DNA of 64,000 nucleotides from Fragilaria crotonensis (taxonomy: Eukaryota; Bacillariophyta; Fragilariophyceae; Fragilariales; Fragilariaceae). The first letter of the stretch is position 1; each line of letters begins with the position of its first letter. The DNA lies in NCBI GenBank assembly GCA_022925895.1, contig JAKSYS010000133.1, forward strand, positions 1-64,000, in the 5' to 3' direction. Under the pieces are notes generated by a model. It saw only the letters and a program-made list of their open reading frames with translations, did not search any database and was not told where the DNA came from. Made by a program: the position numbers and the translations under genes. Below, in pieces: positions 1-12,016 of this stretch.

Positions 1-4
1 TTCC

Positions 5-2173
5 ATGAACTATGGCGAGCCGTGCAGTCTTGTCAATGCAAATGCCATTTTAGGCTCAACACTAGCTGATGCGGTTCTTACACTAGAATCGTCGGAAAAG
101 TTGGAACAACTTCTCCAGAGCATCTCGACGGAACGCGGCAAAAATTATAGCGTCAATGATTTTCATGTTGCCGTGTTCTCGGCTGATGCCAATCAATGCA
201 TCGACGATTTGTCTGGTTGCTGCATGGCGTACGGTGGGAAATTCGAATACGTGAATTTGACGTGGCAAGCAATTCTCAACAAGCAAGAAATCACGTCGAT
301 TCAAGGCGCAGAACTTCACCGTCAACTCTTGAAAAAGGCCAACGGCGGTGGAGGGTGGCACAACTACCCTTGGTCGAAATCGACGGGTAATGCGCAAACG
401 AAGCGCGCATTGGTAGCGAGATTTCGGAGCGGCAATCTTACCTACTATGCTGTTGCTGAGTATCTCAATTCCACGCTCCCTCCAACATGTGACAATTGTG
501 GAGACGGTAAGGAGTGTACCCAGGATGACCAGGAATTTTGCGCGCAGATACCGGACCGAAGTGCGCAGCGTTTGGGCGAGACGTTCGCAAGTGTGTTCGT
601 CCCCGTATGCGTTGCAGTCGGAGTAGTAGCTCTTATTGTTTGGTATCGATACAGAAAAAGGATGCAAGAACAGGAAGAGGAGCTCAGAAAAAGGATGCAA
701 GAAAAAGAAGAGGAGCTGCAGCGAATGGCAGAGCAGTTGCGGGAAGAAATGCGAGGAATGTGGGAAGTGGTTAAAGACTTGCCAATTCAATCTCCGGGCG
801 CCTACGCCCGGGAAGTCCAACAACGAGAAGGAGGCGATTCAATCCTTCCACATACTGCTGCACTTTGGTATTGGGAAGAAAACCGGAACCTTGTTTCAAG
901 CCATAATGCATCGACGGTCCTTCGTGGCACAAGATTTGTCTGCTATCCAAGGGAAATCTCTGAAGTTCTGGAGGAGTCGTTCGCAGAATTTAAGAACGAC
1001 GAGCGAAGTCGTGAGGTTCTTTTTGAACTATCAACAAGCAATTCGTTAACTGGAGTTCAGTACGCCGTGAATTTTCAGACTTTCAAGCAACGCAATGTGG
1101 CAACAGGATATGAACGAACCGTTTGTCGCGAAGAAGTGCCTATACCGATTGAACCTGAGGTGATTGGTCGTCTGCCCCAACTTCCGGATGACATTGACTT
1201 TAGCGATGACGGAGAGGCTTTGCTCCCCACTTTCAAAGGACAAATTATCCAAGTTTCAAAGCATCACATCAGTGGCCTCTGGCTGTATGGCAATGTCCTT
1301 TATGATCCTCTCCTTAACGCTGTCCACCTGCAATCCCAGGCTGCCGATGCAACTGCGACAGCACTTAACCCCCTGATGGTCAACGCGCTGCACGATCGAC
1401 CCACCTCAGGGTGGTTTCCAAGATCAGTTACAAAACCCGCAGATGCGAAAGCACTGCAAAAACTATTGAAGAATTTTGGAGGAGAAGGCGCTGACATCCT
1501 TGCACCTCCCGATACCTGGGTTACCATCGACAACAGTACCAGTACGCCCTATCGCAATGGCATGGTCGAAGTTGATGCGCAGAGCGAAGAATGCAAGGCC
1601 GTGGTCACTTCTTTCATTGAAACGATGGGCAAGCGTCGAAGGTTCATAATCGTGACTAACGTTGAGAGGATCCAGAACTTGCCTTTGTGGCAGTCCTATG
1701 CCGTCATGAGGCAAATAATCCTAACTCGTGACATTGATACCCCTCACCATCGCATCAACAACCTCAACTTGACCGATATTGAGCGAAAATGCCTTTTTCA
1801 CGGCACCTGCAGCGATGTTGTACCAAAAATTGTGACTCAAGGCTTCAATCGAGCTTTCGCTGGGCGCCATGCAGTACGTTACGGCAAGGGAGTCTACTTT
1901 GCTCGAGACGCCTCCTATTCTAGCAACGAGACATTTTCTGCCCCTGACAGTGATGGAATCCAACGAATGTTTCTGTGTCGCGCAATTGTCGGCGACTGGT
2001 GTCAAGGAGTCGAAGGCCAATTAACTCCGGATGCGAAGCCACACAACGCATTGGAGTTGTTCGATTCCACGGTGGACGACGTGTCAAACCCTTCCATCTT
2101 TGTCATATACCATGACGCTCAAAGCTTCCCCGCGTATTTGATCTCCTTTCGCGATACGAGGCGGGCCACTTAA
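5..2173 (+). CDS. Membrane-anchored PARP-type mono-ADP-ribosyltransferase with WWE domain
   Basis: A 722-residue frame. Residues 1-195 have several Cys and NxT/NxS sites and a GGGGWHNYPW...YYAVAEYL pattern resembling Cache-type sensor domains, so this part is probably extracytoplasmic. A single membrane segment at about 197-214 is followed by basic residues, then a Glu/Arg coiled coil (217-250). A WWE-like domain (about 282-375, starting WYWEENRN) precedes the ART fold (about 540-716). Histidine of LFHGT (599) and tyrosine of the GVYFARDASYS block (638) match the NAD-binding H-Y pair. The C-terminal 25 residues contain no glutamate where PARP1 has its catalytic Glu, so mono-ADP-ribosylation is the likelier activity (inference). 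The frame is open to the window edge, so an upstream exon or earlier start is possible, and no clear signal peptide is visible at this ATG. The enzyme fold is confident; the sensor domain is tentative. Confidence 0.8.
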   Translation: MNYGEPCSLVNANAILGSTLADAVLTLESSEKLEQLLQSISTERGKNYSVNDFHVAVFSADANQCIDDLSGCCMAYGGKFEYVNLTWQAILNKQEITSIQGAELHRQLLKKANGGGGWHNYPWSKSTGNAQTKRALVARFRSGNLTYYAVAEYLNSTLPPTCDNCGDGKECTQDDQEFCAQIPDRSAQRLGETFASVFVPVCVAVGVVALIVWYRYRKRMQEQEEELRKRMQEKEEELQRMAEQLREEMRGMWEVVKDLPIQSPGAYAREVQQREGGDSILPHTAALWYWEENRNLVSSHNASTVLRGTRFVCYPREISEVLEESFAEFKNDERSREVLFELSTSNSLTGVQYAVNFQTFKQRNVATGYERTVCREEVPIPIEPEVIGRLPQLPDDIDFSDDGEALLPTFKGQIIQVSKHHISGLWLYGNVLYDPLLNAVHLQSQAADATATALNPLMVNALHDRPTSGWFPRSVTKPADAKALQKLLKNFGGEGADILAPPDTWVTIDNSTSTPYRNGMVEVDAQSEECKAVVTSFIETMGKRRRFIIVTNVERIQNLPLWQSYAVMRQIILTRDIDTPHHRINNLNLTDIERKCLFHGTCSDVVPKIVTQGFNRAFAGRHAVRYGKGVYFARDASYSSNETFSAPDSDGIQRMFLCRAIVGDWCQGVEGQLTPDAKPHNALELFDSTVDDVSNPSIFVIYHDAQSFPAYLISFRDTRRAT

Positions 2174-3878
2174 CTTCCAGTGTCGATTTGCAATGGCACC
2201 AAGTGTTGTATATTGAGAGCAGTTGCGTTGACTGCGCTGAGGAAGGTCAGTGGTAAAATATTAAAAAGTGAATATCAGTCTATTTGCCAAATCGAATGTG
2301 TGAGAAAACCACATGACAGAGTTCCCCACATTTGATGGACAAAGGTGGCGAGCAGGCTCCCCCATGTTGCAGTGAACACGTCGTATTCTTGGCTTGGCGC
2401 ATGACTTTCACAATGGATGTTGCTGCAATACATGGTCATCATATATAACGTATAGCAGGAGCCGGAAGAATCTTGCCGCCATAGCGCGCAATGAAAGCGC
2501 TGCCATTCGGGCATCATCTCAATCACGGCTTCGTAATCAACATGGATGGGGAAAAGGCTGTGCTTTTTGAAACCCAAGCCCTTGGGTTTTGTGTGCGGTC
2601 CATTCAGCTTAATTCGAACTGTTCAACAACATTTGTTGGACGCACCATTGCTAGTTCAGTCCTTAACCGGAAGCCTTCGACTTTGTCGGTTGGTCCGGTA
2701 TTGACAGAGCAAACCATTGCATAAATTGTTTGGGACACGGTACTGGTTTGTGGAGGGCAGAATGAATACGAAGGCCGGAGTAGGAGCATTGTCGAACACA
2801 CATCCGTTATTGTCACCCGATGTTGCAGAGGCCCATGAATTCTCTGTTTACCCAAACAATCAATCGGAGCATCCGCGGGTGGGTTGGAAAGGCATGAATA
2901 CAAGTCTGTACGAACGGCGATATTCATGGCGTCCAGCACCAAAGGCAAACGGCCCTCGATCGGATTGCGTTTCATTTATGAGCACGTGGAGATTGGTACA
3001 CGATAACATGATGACGAATCAAATACTGTAGATTCAACTGCCATCTCCCAACACAACTCCATTGTCCATTTGTAGAAGCAACGCCATATCGAGCTGGCAA
3101 ATGATAATGTACTGTAGTCTGTAGTCTGTAGTAGTCTACTGGGACTACCACCTCTTTTTTGTCTGGTTTGAAACCGCCATTTGCCGGACCTTCCCGTAGC
3201 ACTCTCACATATAAAAACAGGAATATCTATGCATACACTGGGGGACTGGGGCACTGGGGCACTGGGGCATTCGAACTCAGAAGGCGGAATACTCGTAGTT
3301 TACCGGTAAGAGTTCTACGACTACATGTAGCAGCGCAGGTCCAGTCGACTCGTGTACAGGGTCGATGACTTGGACTAAGTATGCAGATAAGACTCGTAGT
3401 AGCTACTATCACACTAATACTGGAGTAGGGCGACCTACACAGTACTACAATCCACTTGTGCGAGCATTTGGACCGAACGGCTCAGCATTGACAATTGACA
3501 CGACATACCACTGGCCCACTGGCGTGGTATTCGTAGTCGACGGTAGACACACATATTGATGTAACCATTTTGTTGTAGGGGTTGCTGTTTGCTGTTTTGA
3601 TCATGCCGTTTTTCCTGCCGGCGATCGTTTCATTATGCTCCGATTTGGCAATACTATTCTTGGTGTATTCAAATCCTAGCTCTCTCTCCCATGACGAAGG
3701 ACATTCGGATGAAGCGTCGGGAGATGCGTTCGGTACGTGAAACGGAGATCGCTGAAATTTGAAATTTGAAAAACCGAGATGATCATCAGGCTTCTTGAAT
3801 ACCTTTCTTTTGCAAATTAAATGCCTCTCTGAAGTACTCCAGTACTTGAGCATATCGCAGTACAATGTGCAATGTGCA
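2174..3878. other. Intergenic region, no supported gene
   Basis: Only short overlapping open frames on both strands, none with a recognisable domain. A minus-strand frame at 2275-2577 (100 codons, TTG start) has coding-like composition but nothing identifiable. From about 3100 the DNA becomes rich in GTAC and AGTAC palindromes and short tandem repeats, ahead of the PI4-kinase gene. Confidence 0.5.
3245..3268. repeat. Three copies of an 8-bp tandem repeat (ACTGGGGC)
   Basis: ACTGGGGC occurs three times head to tail inside the intergenic region, preceded by a related GGGG tract. A short minisatellite with no coding significance that I can see. Confidence 0.7.
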
Positions 3879-6800
3879 ATGTGCCTTGAACTCCTGTGCT
3901 GTACCAAGTCCGAGTCATCTCTCACACTGTTACAATTTCGTGCTTTATTCTTGTTATTAGGCTTCTTGTACAATACACATTATGCAGCGCCACTGGCCAT
4001 CCTACGATTAGTTCTCTTGGTATTTCCGTTACCCTATCACAACTATTCAGGAACTGCTGTCAAGTGTCCAGTCTTTTACGAGTTGTTGTACGGGACAACA
4101 CTGTTGGTAGTGCTCTTCCAGCTATTGGGAATCATGATTATGGATCCAGAATCTCTATCAACGATTGTCCCCGACATGCAAAGGCGCATGGATCCTGTTT
4201 CGTCGTCGACATCAACATCAACATCATCATTGTCTGCAGAACGAGCTACAATCATGGCACACACTTGGTGGGTATTGTGCTTGAATCTACTATCGAATCT
4301 TCTTCACATTGTTCTGTTATGGCATGTACGATCCACTGCTCCAGCCAATTGGACCGATCGAAAACATGTCTTGTACTTTTATACACAGCAACAACAGAGG
4401 CATACGAATACAAATGGTGGTGGAGAGACAACAACTGTTGTGAATGGCGGCAATGGCGAATTACGAGAAACCACAAATGGTCATGGCAATGGCAATGGTG
4501 CAACTGGTGCTAATCATGGTTACAGTAGTCAAATGTCTTTGGATCCACAACCCCAACGGAGGAATCAAAACAACAACATTACCAATGGCGCTGCTCGAAC
4601 TCGTGATTTGTTGGAACGAATGAGATGTGTACCCGATGGATATGACGGTAAGAGTCTTGGCAATGTGTTGTATCGAACACTCGAACGCGTATTTGAGTTT
4701 TTGTCCTAACCATTATCTGGGACACACATTGCTACATTCGATATTTGCCATTATAGAGATCATGTCGGGGTTACAACAGCGATTCCAGGAGACAAAGAAT
4801 CAGTGGACTCAACGTTTGGAAGATTTTACAATTCGAATGAATCGATCGACTCATGGAGGAGCTGCGGCAACAGCCTTGACCTTGTTACCACTGACCCCGT
4901 TCCGTGTTTTGCTGCAACTGTTTGCCTACGAAAAGGATGTGATACCGCAGCTGGATTTAGTCTTTGAGAAGGATGATGGCGTCGCGCTCACTTTTTATGT
5001 TCCGCAGCTACTTTCGTTCCTGCTACATGGAGCCTACCACAATGCACCGGATCTTGAAGCATGGATATTGGGCAAGTGCCAGGAAAATATCTTTTTTGCC
5101 CATCAATGTTTCTGGTTTTTAAGAGCTTGGTGTCTAGAAGGAAGTCATGCGGCACAAAAGGGACAACAGCAACAAACCGCCGCTGGCACTGTTTCAAGGA
5201 ATAACAGCTTTTCGACACTGTTGGGAAAAGAAGGGAGCAGTCCCCATGTACCAACGCACAAATATCCACCCGAAGAACGGTCCGCTATGGAAGCGTTGCT
5301 GCGACGGGTTGTGGAATGTGGAAAAATCCCTGCACAAAAGCTTCATGAATCAGCAGAAGGAGTGTACCTAACAACGGGACCATTAATGTTGAGTGACGAA
5401 GAAGGGTTCAATTCTCTCGATACATCACCATCTGCAGTCATGACAGCGATCGAAGCCGGATATCTGCCTATTGATCCGGAGACTGCATCACCATCTGCCG
5501 GGCATCTCGACTCGATTTACGCGCAGGAGAAAGTCGGTCTATTGCCCAAATACAACCGACCACCCTCCAATCCATTTAGTCAAACGCCAAACTTTTTGGA
5601 TGCACTATTGAATTTGGCTGATTCCTTGTTTTTGCTTCCTCGCGAAAATCGTACCCAAGAACTGCGTCGCCAATTGCAACGTATCGAAGTGGAATTCCTC
5701 CCGTCCAATGTGATTTACGTGCCCGTCACAAAAACGCACCATCGGACATGGCGCATAGTAGCCGATGAAAGTATTGCCATTTCGACCAAGGAACGTGTCC
5801 CATGTATCGTGACCTTGGAAGTGATTGACTATACTAACGGTAATGGTGCAACGCGAAATCGCGGCTTTTCTGCCTCTGGAATCTTGGATTTGATTCAACG
5901 ATCGCACTCGCAAGATGGCACGGAAAGTAACAACAACAATAATTTGGCACCGCCGTCTCCTGGAGGGAGGTCACTGTTTGGCGCAGCGAATCATCATTCG
6001 CCGGACGAACGTGAAGTAGTATACCAGTGGCGAATGTCACGACGTCATCCTCGTCGATTTGAGACGCTCCTGGACAAGGTGACGACGTTTACCCGCGACA
6101 CTGTGCACAAACTCCAAAATCTACAACAACATCACGAAGAAGCATTGGAATGGGTTGGTGGAAGAAGCAGTAGCGGAATTATCCGGGCAGGTTTTGATGA
6201 AGAAGCTGCAAGTCTTGTTAGTGGTGATGAAATGTCGACGCCTGTCAAATCGAAAGGCTGCGCTGTCGATTCTGCGGCAGCAATGGGACAATGGTCCTCT
6301 CCGCAGGGATCGTACTCTCCATCCAAATCGTCGTCGCGTGCTCCCTATTCAAGGACATCTTCGGGACGGTTGTCGTATCGAAGAAATGAACGCGCCGCAG
6401 CCAATGGCACCAGCGACGTGACAATGGAAGAAGAGGCCATGGACGCCTTGTTGGACATTCGCCAAAATATGGAACTTCGACGAGACCTGTCATCATCCCT
6501 TGAAATCGGAGCCTTGGAATCTACTTCTGCGGCTGTCGGTGCCGGCGGCGGTAAATACGGCACGACGGCGACTCAAAAGCAGCGTCCGCCTCCAGTGGTA
6601 TTTAAAGAATCGTGGGCGGCCAAGGAGACGCGTCTTCGTGCCCAATCAGTCTACGGGTCACATCCCAATTGGCGATTGTTGCCAATTTTGCTGAAATCCA
6701 ATGATGATTTGCGTCAAGAACAATTGGCCTCGCAATTAATTTATCGCATGGCATCGATTTTGGCCCACGAAAAGGTTCCCGTGTGGTTGTGTCCTTATGA

Positions 6801-7467
6801 GATCATTGCTCTGACGGATCGCGGTGGAATCATGGAAGCCATACCAGATACGATATCCATGGACTCGTTGAAACGCAACGATCCGCACTTTGTGTCACTC
6901 GCCAACTTTTTTGAGACGCACTTTGAAGCCGGGGATGATTTGTTGGACGCCAAGGCAAATTTCGTGGAATCGCTGGCGGCATATTCTGTGGTTTCATTCT
7001 TGTTGCAAATTAAGGATCGTCACAATGGCAATATTTTGTTGGACAATCGTGGTCATTTGATTCACATTGATTTTGGCTTCTTTTTCCTTTCGAGTCCTGG
7101 TAAAAACAGTGGCTTCGAGTCGGCTCCATTCAAATTGACGGCCGACTTTTGTCACGTGATGGGAGGACCTCACAGTACCATGTTCCGAACGTATCGAGAG
7201 TTGTGTTGTCGCACATTTTTAAGCTTGCGAAAACACTGTTTTGAAATCACCTTGTTGGTTGAAATGTTGACGATTGGGAATGAAGATTTGAATTGCTTCC
7301 GAGGCAGACCGGACGACGCAGTCCGAGGTTTGCGAGAACGATTTCGATTGGAATTAAATGATCGTGCATGTATGGACTATGTGAATGGATTGGTGGATGA
7401 TAGTTTGGAGAATTGGCGTACCCGATGGTATGATCGATATCAACGATTCTGTGTTGGAGTGTTATGA
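3879..7467 (+). CDS. Phosphatidylinositol 4-kinase (type III beta-like) with hydrophobic N-terminal extension, one intron
   Basis: Phosphorylates phosphatidylinositol at the 4-position. Two exons join in frame across a 109-nt intron (4648-4756; donor GACG/GTAAGAG, acceptor CCATTATAG/AGATC, phase 1). Exon 2 encodes a helical PIK-type region (about 4840-5130), a long low-complexity linker, and the kinase domain (about 6600-7460). The kinase shows the DDLRQEQ block, catalytic DRHNGN (about 7015-7032) and DFG (7069-7077). Exon 1 is unusual, with two or three hydrophobic stretches before an Asn/Gly/Gln-rich linker. The open frame reaches 3795, but that is TTG; the first ATG is 3879 (1159 residues), and 4140 (MDPES, 1072 residues) is a credible alternative that drops the first two hydrophobic stretches. 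The kinase assignment is secure; the start is not. Confidence 0.85.
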
Positions 7468-8246
7468 TCTATTGTTGTTGTGAGAGTTGTGATTTGTGAG
7501 ACGGTGCGACATGACGGCTGCGGAGAGACTGCCGTGCTCCTCGACCTTGGGGTGTATTGTGCGTCCTACATGTACTGTATACTGTTCAATTTGAACGTAC
7601 GGATGCTGCATGTACTCGGATACCGGTATTACAGAGTACGTCGAGTACTAGTACCTGGTACAAGTACTCCAGTATCACTCAGTGACTGTCACACGTCACG
7701 CACATGTCGTACGATGTGATGTATCAGTACTACAGTACAGTAGTATACGTGGAACGTTTGCGAACGTACTTGATGTTGTAGACAAGACTTCAGACTTCTC
7801 AAAATTTGTTCTCCCTTTGGTGGATTGGTGACTGCTGACTCTGATGTTATATTCTTCTTGTACTACGAGACCCCTCCACGAAAACGTTGCTTACGGTAGT
7901 TGCTCCTGATTGCAGGATACTCTTGAACGTGGCATCGAAACGGAAAGAGAATTGCGCATTGTGGTTGCTATCGTTGGTCACCTGGCATTTGGCATTCGGC
8001 ATCACGCCAAGGTATAAGGAACAAAGAACATTGCTGAAGTACTCCGAGTACTCTACTACAAAAAGCTGACACGAGACGAGGGAGCTGTTCGCATTGAAGT
8101 TCTTGAAACGCTTGAAACACTTGGAGGAGTAATTCATTAGCACTCAGTACTATCCTGAGAACTTTGTACTCTGGAAGACCGCATCATTGCCAGCGTGCAT
8201 ACACAAACACAAAACGAATTATCAGAGTCATCAACATTACTGTATC
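7468..8246. other. Intergenic region, GTAC-rich
   Basis: No supported gene. Between about 7600 and 7760 GTAC and AGTACT palindromes are dense. The 3' part (8100-8246) is the presumed promoter and leader of the SLC49-like gene. Confidence 0.5.
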
Positions 8247-10251
8247 ATGACGAATGGTAATTGTTCTTGTCTCGGTACTCCGAAGCGGAGGAAAAGTGCT
8301 CTTCCGCTGCGCCTTACCATGGTCGCCACGATGGCCGTAACAATGGTGCTGCTTCCAATCACCACTACTCAGGCATTTACCATTTCGTCATGGCAACAGC
8401 AAGTGCATCTCAAAAGCAGTTACCAACACGCATCAGCAGGGAAATGGAACATTCAACGACGAGCTGTTGCCAATAACAACAAATGGAAGCTCTCTTTGGC
8501 AGCACCATCGACACCCAATGGCGAAGATGATGACAATAATACTAAGAATGGCGCTGGAGCGGAACCATCAACAGCAGGGTCAACAACATCCCTTGTGGAC
8601 TACACAAACATGCACCCCCAGGTATATCCACAACGATGGGTGCAATTGGGATACCTTTCCATCTTGGCACTCTTGTCAGATTGGATTTGTTTCAGTGTGG
8701 ACGCCGCACCGGAAACCTTTGAAGCATCCTTTAATGGACATTCGGCAGCATCGCTCATTGACATTTTCCTATTCACAAACGTGGCATCATGCTTTCTCGT
8801 CACGGACGTGGTTGCCAAAATTGGACTCCAACGCAGCATTCAAGGCGCGGCCATCCTCATGACATTGGGATGTTGGTTCCGATCAGGATTCGCATTCCTC
8901 GTTCCCATGGCACATGCTGTGGGAATCCAAGACAATGCCCCACTCCTACTCGCAGCGAATCGGTTGACCGCAGACACTGTCAACAGCGGTGGTTTAGTTC
9001 CCTATCCCTTGATTATTATTGGAACATTGTTGGTTGGAGCCGCTCAACCATTCTTCCAGTGCACTCCGCCTCTGTTGAGTGCACAGTGGTTCGCGGCCGA
9101 CGAACGTGCCACATCGACGGCCGTCGCACTCAATTTCAATCAAATTGGGATTGCCACAGCCTTTTTGGTCGGTGGGGCCATGGCCACCGATCCCGGTCGG
9201 ACTCGAACAATACTTTGGACTTGTCGCCGTCTTGTGCACAATTGTGGCCGTTGGGACGGTATTGCAATTTCAAAATTTGCCACCGACGCCGCCGTCATCG
9301 TCGGAATTGGAAAAATTGAAAGGAATGAAAAGGAACCGCCATTTTTGGAATCAGTGCAGACATTTTTTGCAACTCCTGGTTTTACCAGGCCGTTGGCGGC
9401 ATTTGTTTGTTCTATTACCATTACCAACGTTGTGGGGGTACGTCTGTATTTGTGTGTTTCGCTTTGGATTTTGTTTTCATGTCGTTGCTTTTTGTTGTGG
9501 ACGGGTTGCTTGGCATTATTGACGTTTTTCCCTATCCCTCTCCAACTCGACTCATTCTTACTTTCCATCTTGTCTATATGTGCAGGCATTTATTGATGAT
9601 GTTATGAAACGCGGCGGCATTATGGAACAATTTCAAATTGATTTGGCTGGTGCTGGCTTTGAAATTGCCATCCTTCTGGGAGGCATCGTCATCGGCGGAT
9701 ACGTGGATAGAACGAAGGAATACAAAATGGTCACCATGGCTTGCATAGCCAGTACCGCCGCACTGTTGATTCCGTTGGGATTGACGGAGCACCGGATTGG
9801 GAATGAACCGATTTTACTGATCTTGGCACTCTTGGGTTTGGGCATGGCAGCCGGTCCCGTGCAGCCCATCAATGCCGAACTCGCCGTGGATGTTACGTAT
9901 CCCGGCGATGAAACGGCGGTCGAGTCTGTCCAACAGATTGGTGGGAATTTAATTTCGGCACTCCTCGTGCCAATCGCCGAACGGGCGTCGAAACTCGATT
10001 ATCAAATTCTGCCCAAGAATCCGGAATTGGCATCGGACATTCGTGGGGACGTGGTTCTGTTGACCGTGATTGCCGGAATCACGTTGGCATACTTTGCATC
10101 GTTCGACGCACCCCTGCGGCGAAGTTTGGCCGACGATGGTGACGGGGATGACGAAACGAGTCCTGCAATCTCGGAAGAATCCCCCATCGTGGCAATTGAT
10201 TCAACTCTTCCCGACGAAGTGGAGAAGGAATCGCTCAACATCCTCTTGTGA
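8247..10251 (+). CDS. SLC49/FLVCR-like major facilitator transporter, plastid-type presequence, one intron and two compensating frameshifts
   Basis: A membrane transporter of the MFS superfamily. The block around AQPFFQ...WFAADERATSTAVALNFNQIG and the later GYVDRTKEYK and AGPVQPINAELAVDVTYPGDE blocks follow the SLC49 (FLVCR/DIRC2) pattern. The first ATG (8247) opens a hydrophobic segment ending TTTQAFTIS, followed by a Lys/Arg/Ser-rich stretch, as in diatom bipartite plastid presequences. An intron lies at 9438-9585 (GGG/GTACGTC to GTGCAG/GCA, phase 0). Between about 9195 and 9330 the hydrophobic helix beginning GLEQYFGLV reads in a different frame from both flanks. One gained and one lost base, which compensate, would restore it; they may be assembly errors. 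The substrate is unknown: relatives are reported to move haem, choline or metals, and nothing here decides. Confidence 0.7.
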
Positions 10252-10712
10252 AAGAGACAAAACGGGTTGGACTTAGTGTGCTACTATTTTAGCAGCTTCG
10301 ATATTCTCATCATTCTCATCAGTAGTAGCTCAATAAGTGCGCGAAACACTTTCTCCTGCTTCGATTCTGTCAATTCACTAGTTCAACGCGTAGTTGGTGG
10401 GAGTGCAGTGAGAGGTCAGCAAAATGGTTACGCCGAACGCATGTCGAACTGCGTGTCGAGATCCCTTTGTGCAGCTGGAGCGTCATTCGGCAATTTCACA
10501 ACAACATGTCGTGGTTGTTCCTAGATCACTTCCCTACGGAGTGGCAACCCCACCACACTCAGGCTCCATCGCAACAATGTTAGTGAACGTGCACTCATGT
10601 CGTAACCGTCGTAGCGCCGATCACGAATCACTCTCCTTGAACATGGATATATCATTCACATTTACAGTAATGTTACATACATATGCGCAACATGGGATTT
10701 GCGATGCATTCG
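10252..10712. other. Intergenic region between convergent genes
   Basis: Holds the 3' flanks of the SLC49-like and GT32-like genes. Short frames only; no recognisable product. Confidence 0.5.
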
Positions 10713-12016
10713 TCATGATTCTACAGTATCAAGATGCGGCATGGACTTGAAATACTTGAGACGCCGTTGCATGCATGTGGCATTCCATTGTTGTTGATGA
10801 TCTTCATCTTCGTCGTGATCATCATTATGATTATTGTTGAATGATGGATAATGTTCGTCATTTCCTCTCCAATCATGATAATTGTAATTCTGTATCAATC
10901 GCGTTGTCATTGTTGTTGTTGCCATGTCGGTAGTAATATCACTCGGTTGGACATGGTCCATGGCATTGACGACACGGAGTGTCCGATTGTATCGTCCACG
11001 GAATTCTCGAAACCGGGTGGTAACCTTCGATTGAGTTTGTTGTGGTGACGCATTCGAAAGCCAGCATCCGATGTGTCCACTACCGTAAAGTAGACAAAGG
11101 AAAAATCGAGCACTTGTGATCCCGATAGGAATGCCCAATCGGCATGAGTTATGGAATTCAAATGTCGATGATGGGATATTCGACTTAGTATTCCCAAGAC
11201 GAGATAGTAGGCCAAAGGGTGTTTGGGTTCCATCAAGAGAATAGAGGTGTATCTGTCATGTGGTTCGGCGAATGTCGCTCGGACATCCATAAAGAGAATC
11301 GCTTGATCGTCAGGTTGTATCAAGTCTTGAAAGTTGTCATTGTTGTCGTCGTTGTCATTGTCTTGTGGTTTTGGAACCCAATCGTAATCCACCACTCCAC
11401 CTCCAAACTCCCACAAGATGAGTGCTTTCCACAAATCGACAAATCCTTGACGTTGTGGAATACAATGCATGGAAATACTTATCAAATGTGGAAATTCGGG
11501 CCAATCTTGATATACAAATGCCTCCATTTGGGGTCGGGTATGAAACACGTAATGGAAATTGGGAAGATTTTTCCATTGAAGCACAATGTCTTTGAATGCC
11601 TGTTTGTCTTCGATATCATTGTTGTCGTCGGTGACATCCTCGTCACCATCATGGCAGGTAAAGTCAAAATCAGCTTGATGAATAACTTTTGGAATACGAG
11701 TACGTGATGATTGTTGATGTTGTTGATTTTGATGGTATTGTGATGGAACTGATGAGAGATGCAATATATCATTGTCATGACATGTTGGAGCATGAATTTC
11801 CATCAACTGTGTCATTGTGAGCCTTCCTTCCGTGCCTTGTCCAACAGATGATGGCGAAGCCAGTAATTCCGCGAAATATTGATAATCATTCCCAATGAAA
11901 GACGAAACAGCATTTGCTTCCAACCGTGCCGTTCGATGCAGTAAGAATACAAGAAGTAAAGCGGACAGGAGCCACCTAATGTATCGAGATCGTACTGCAG
12001 TCGACATCGTCCACAT
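10713..12016 (-). CDS. GT32-like glycosyltransferase (type II membrane protein), probable C-terminal frameshift
   Basis: A Golgi-type sugar transferase by family resemblance. A short N-terminus precedes a hydrophobic anchor (RWLLSALLLVFLLH). The sugar-transferase core shows IPKVIHQ, a WKN...F block and GFVDLWKALILWEFGGGVVDYDW, where DYDW sits at the DxD metal/nucleotide-sugar site. A THADWAFLSGS block follows. The ATG frame stops at 10907. Past about 11,030 the neighbouring frame (to 10713) reads FRGRYNRTLRVV and then CMQRRLKYF, which fits the usual end of diatom relatives better than the stop-terminated tail. I therefore infer one indel near 11,010-11,035. Donor and linkage are unknown. If the frameshift is real, the product is truncated by about 65 residues of proper sequence. 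Confidence 0.65.

Noticed and set aside
83-823. 246-codon minus-strand frame opposite the PARP gene
   Set aside because: Shadow of the PARP coding strand; it ends at the coiled-coil repeats and has no domain.
3795-3878. Longer N-terminus for the PI4K protein
   Set aside because: Position 3795 is TTG; the first ATG in frame is 3879.
3896-4513. 205-codon plus-strand frame overlapping PI4K exon 1
   Set aside because: Composition (Cys/Ser/Trp-rich) is an artefact of CAACAA/TGG repeats; the other frame splices cleanly into the kinase.
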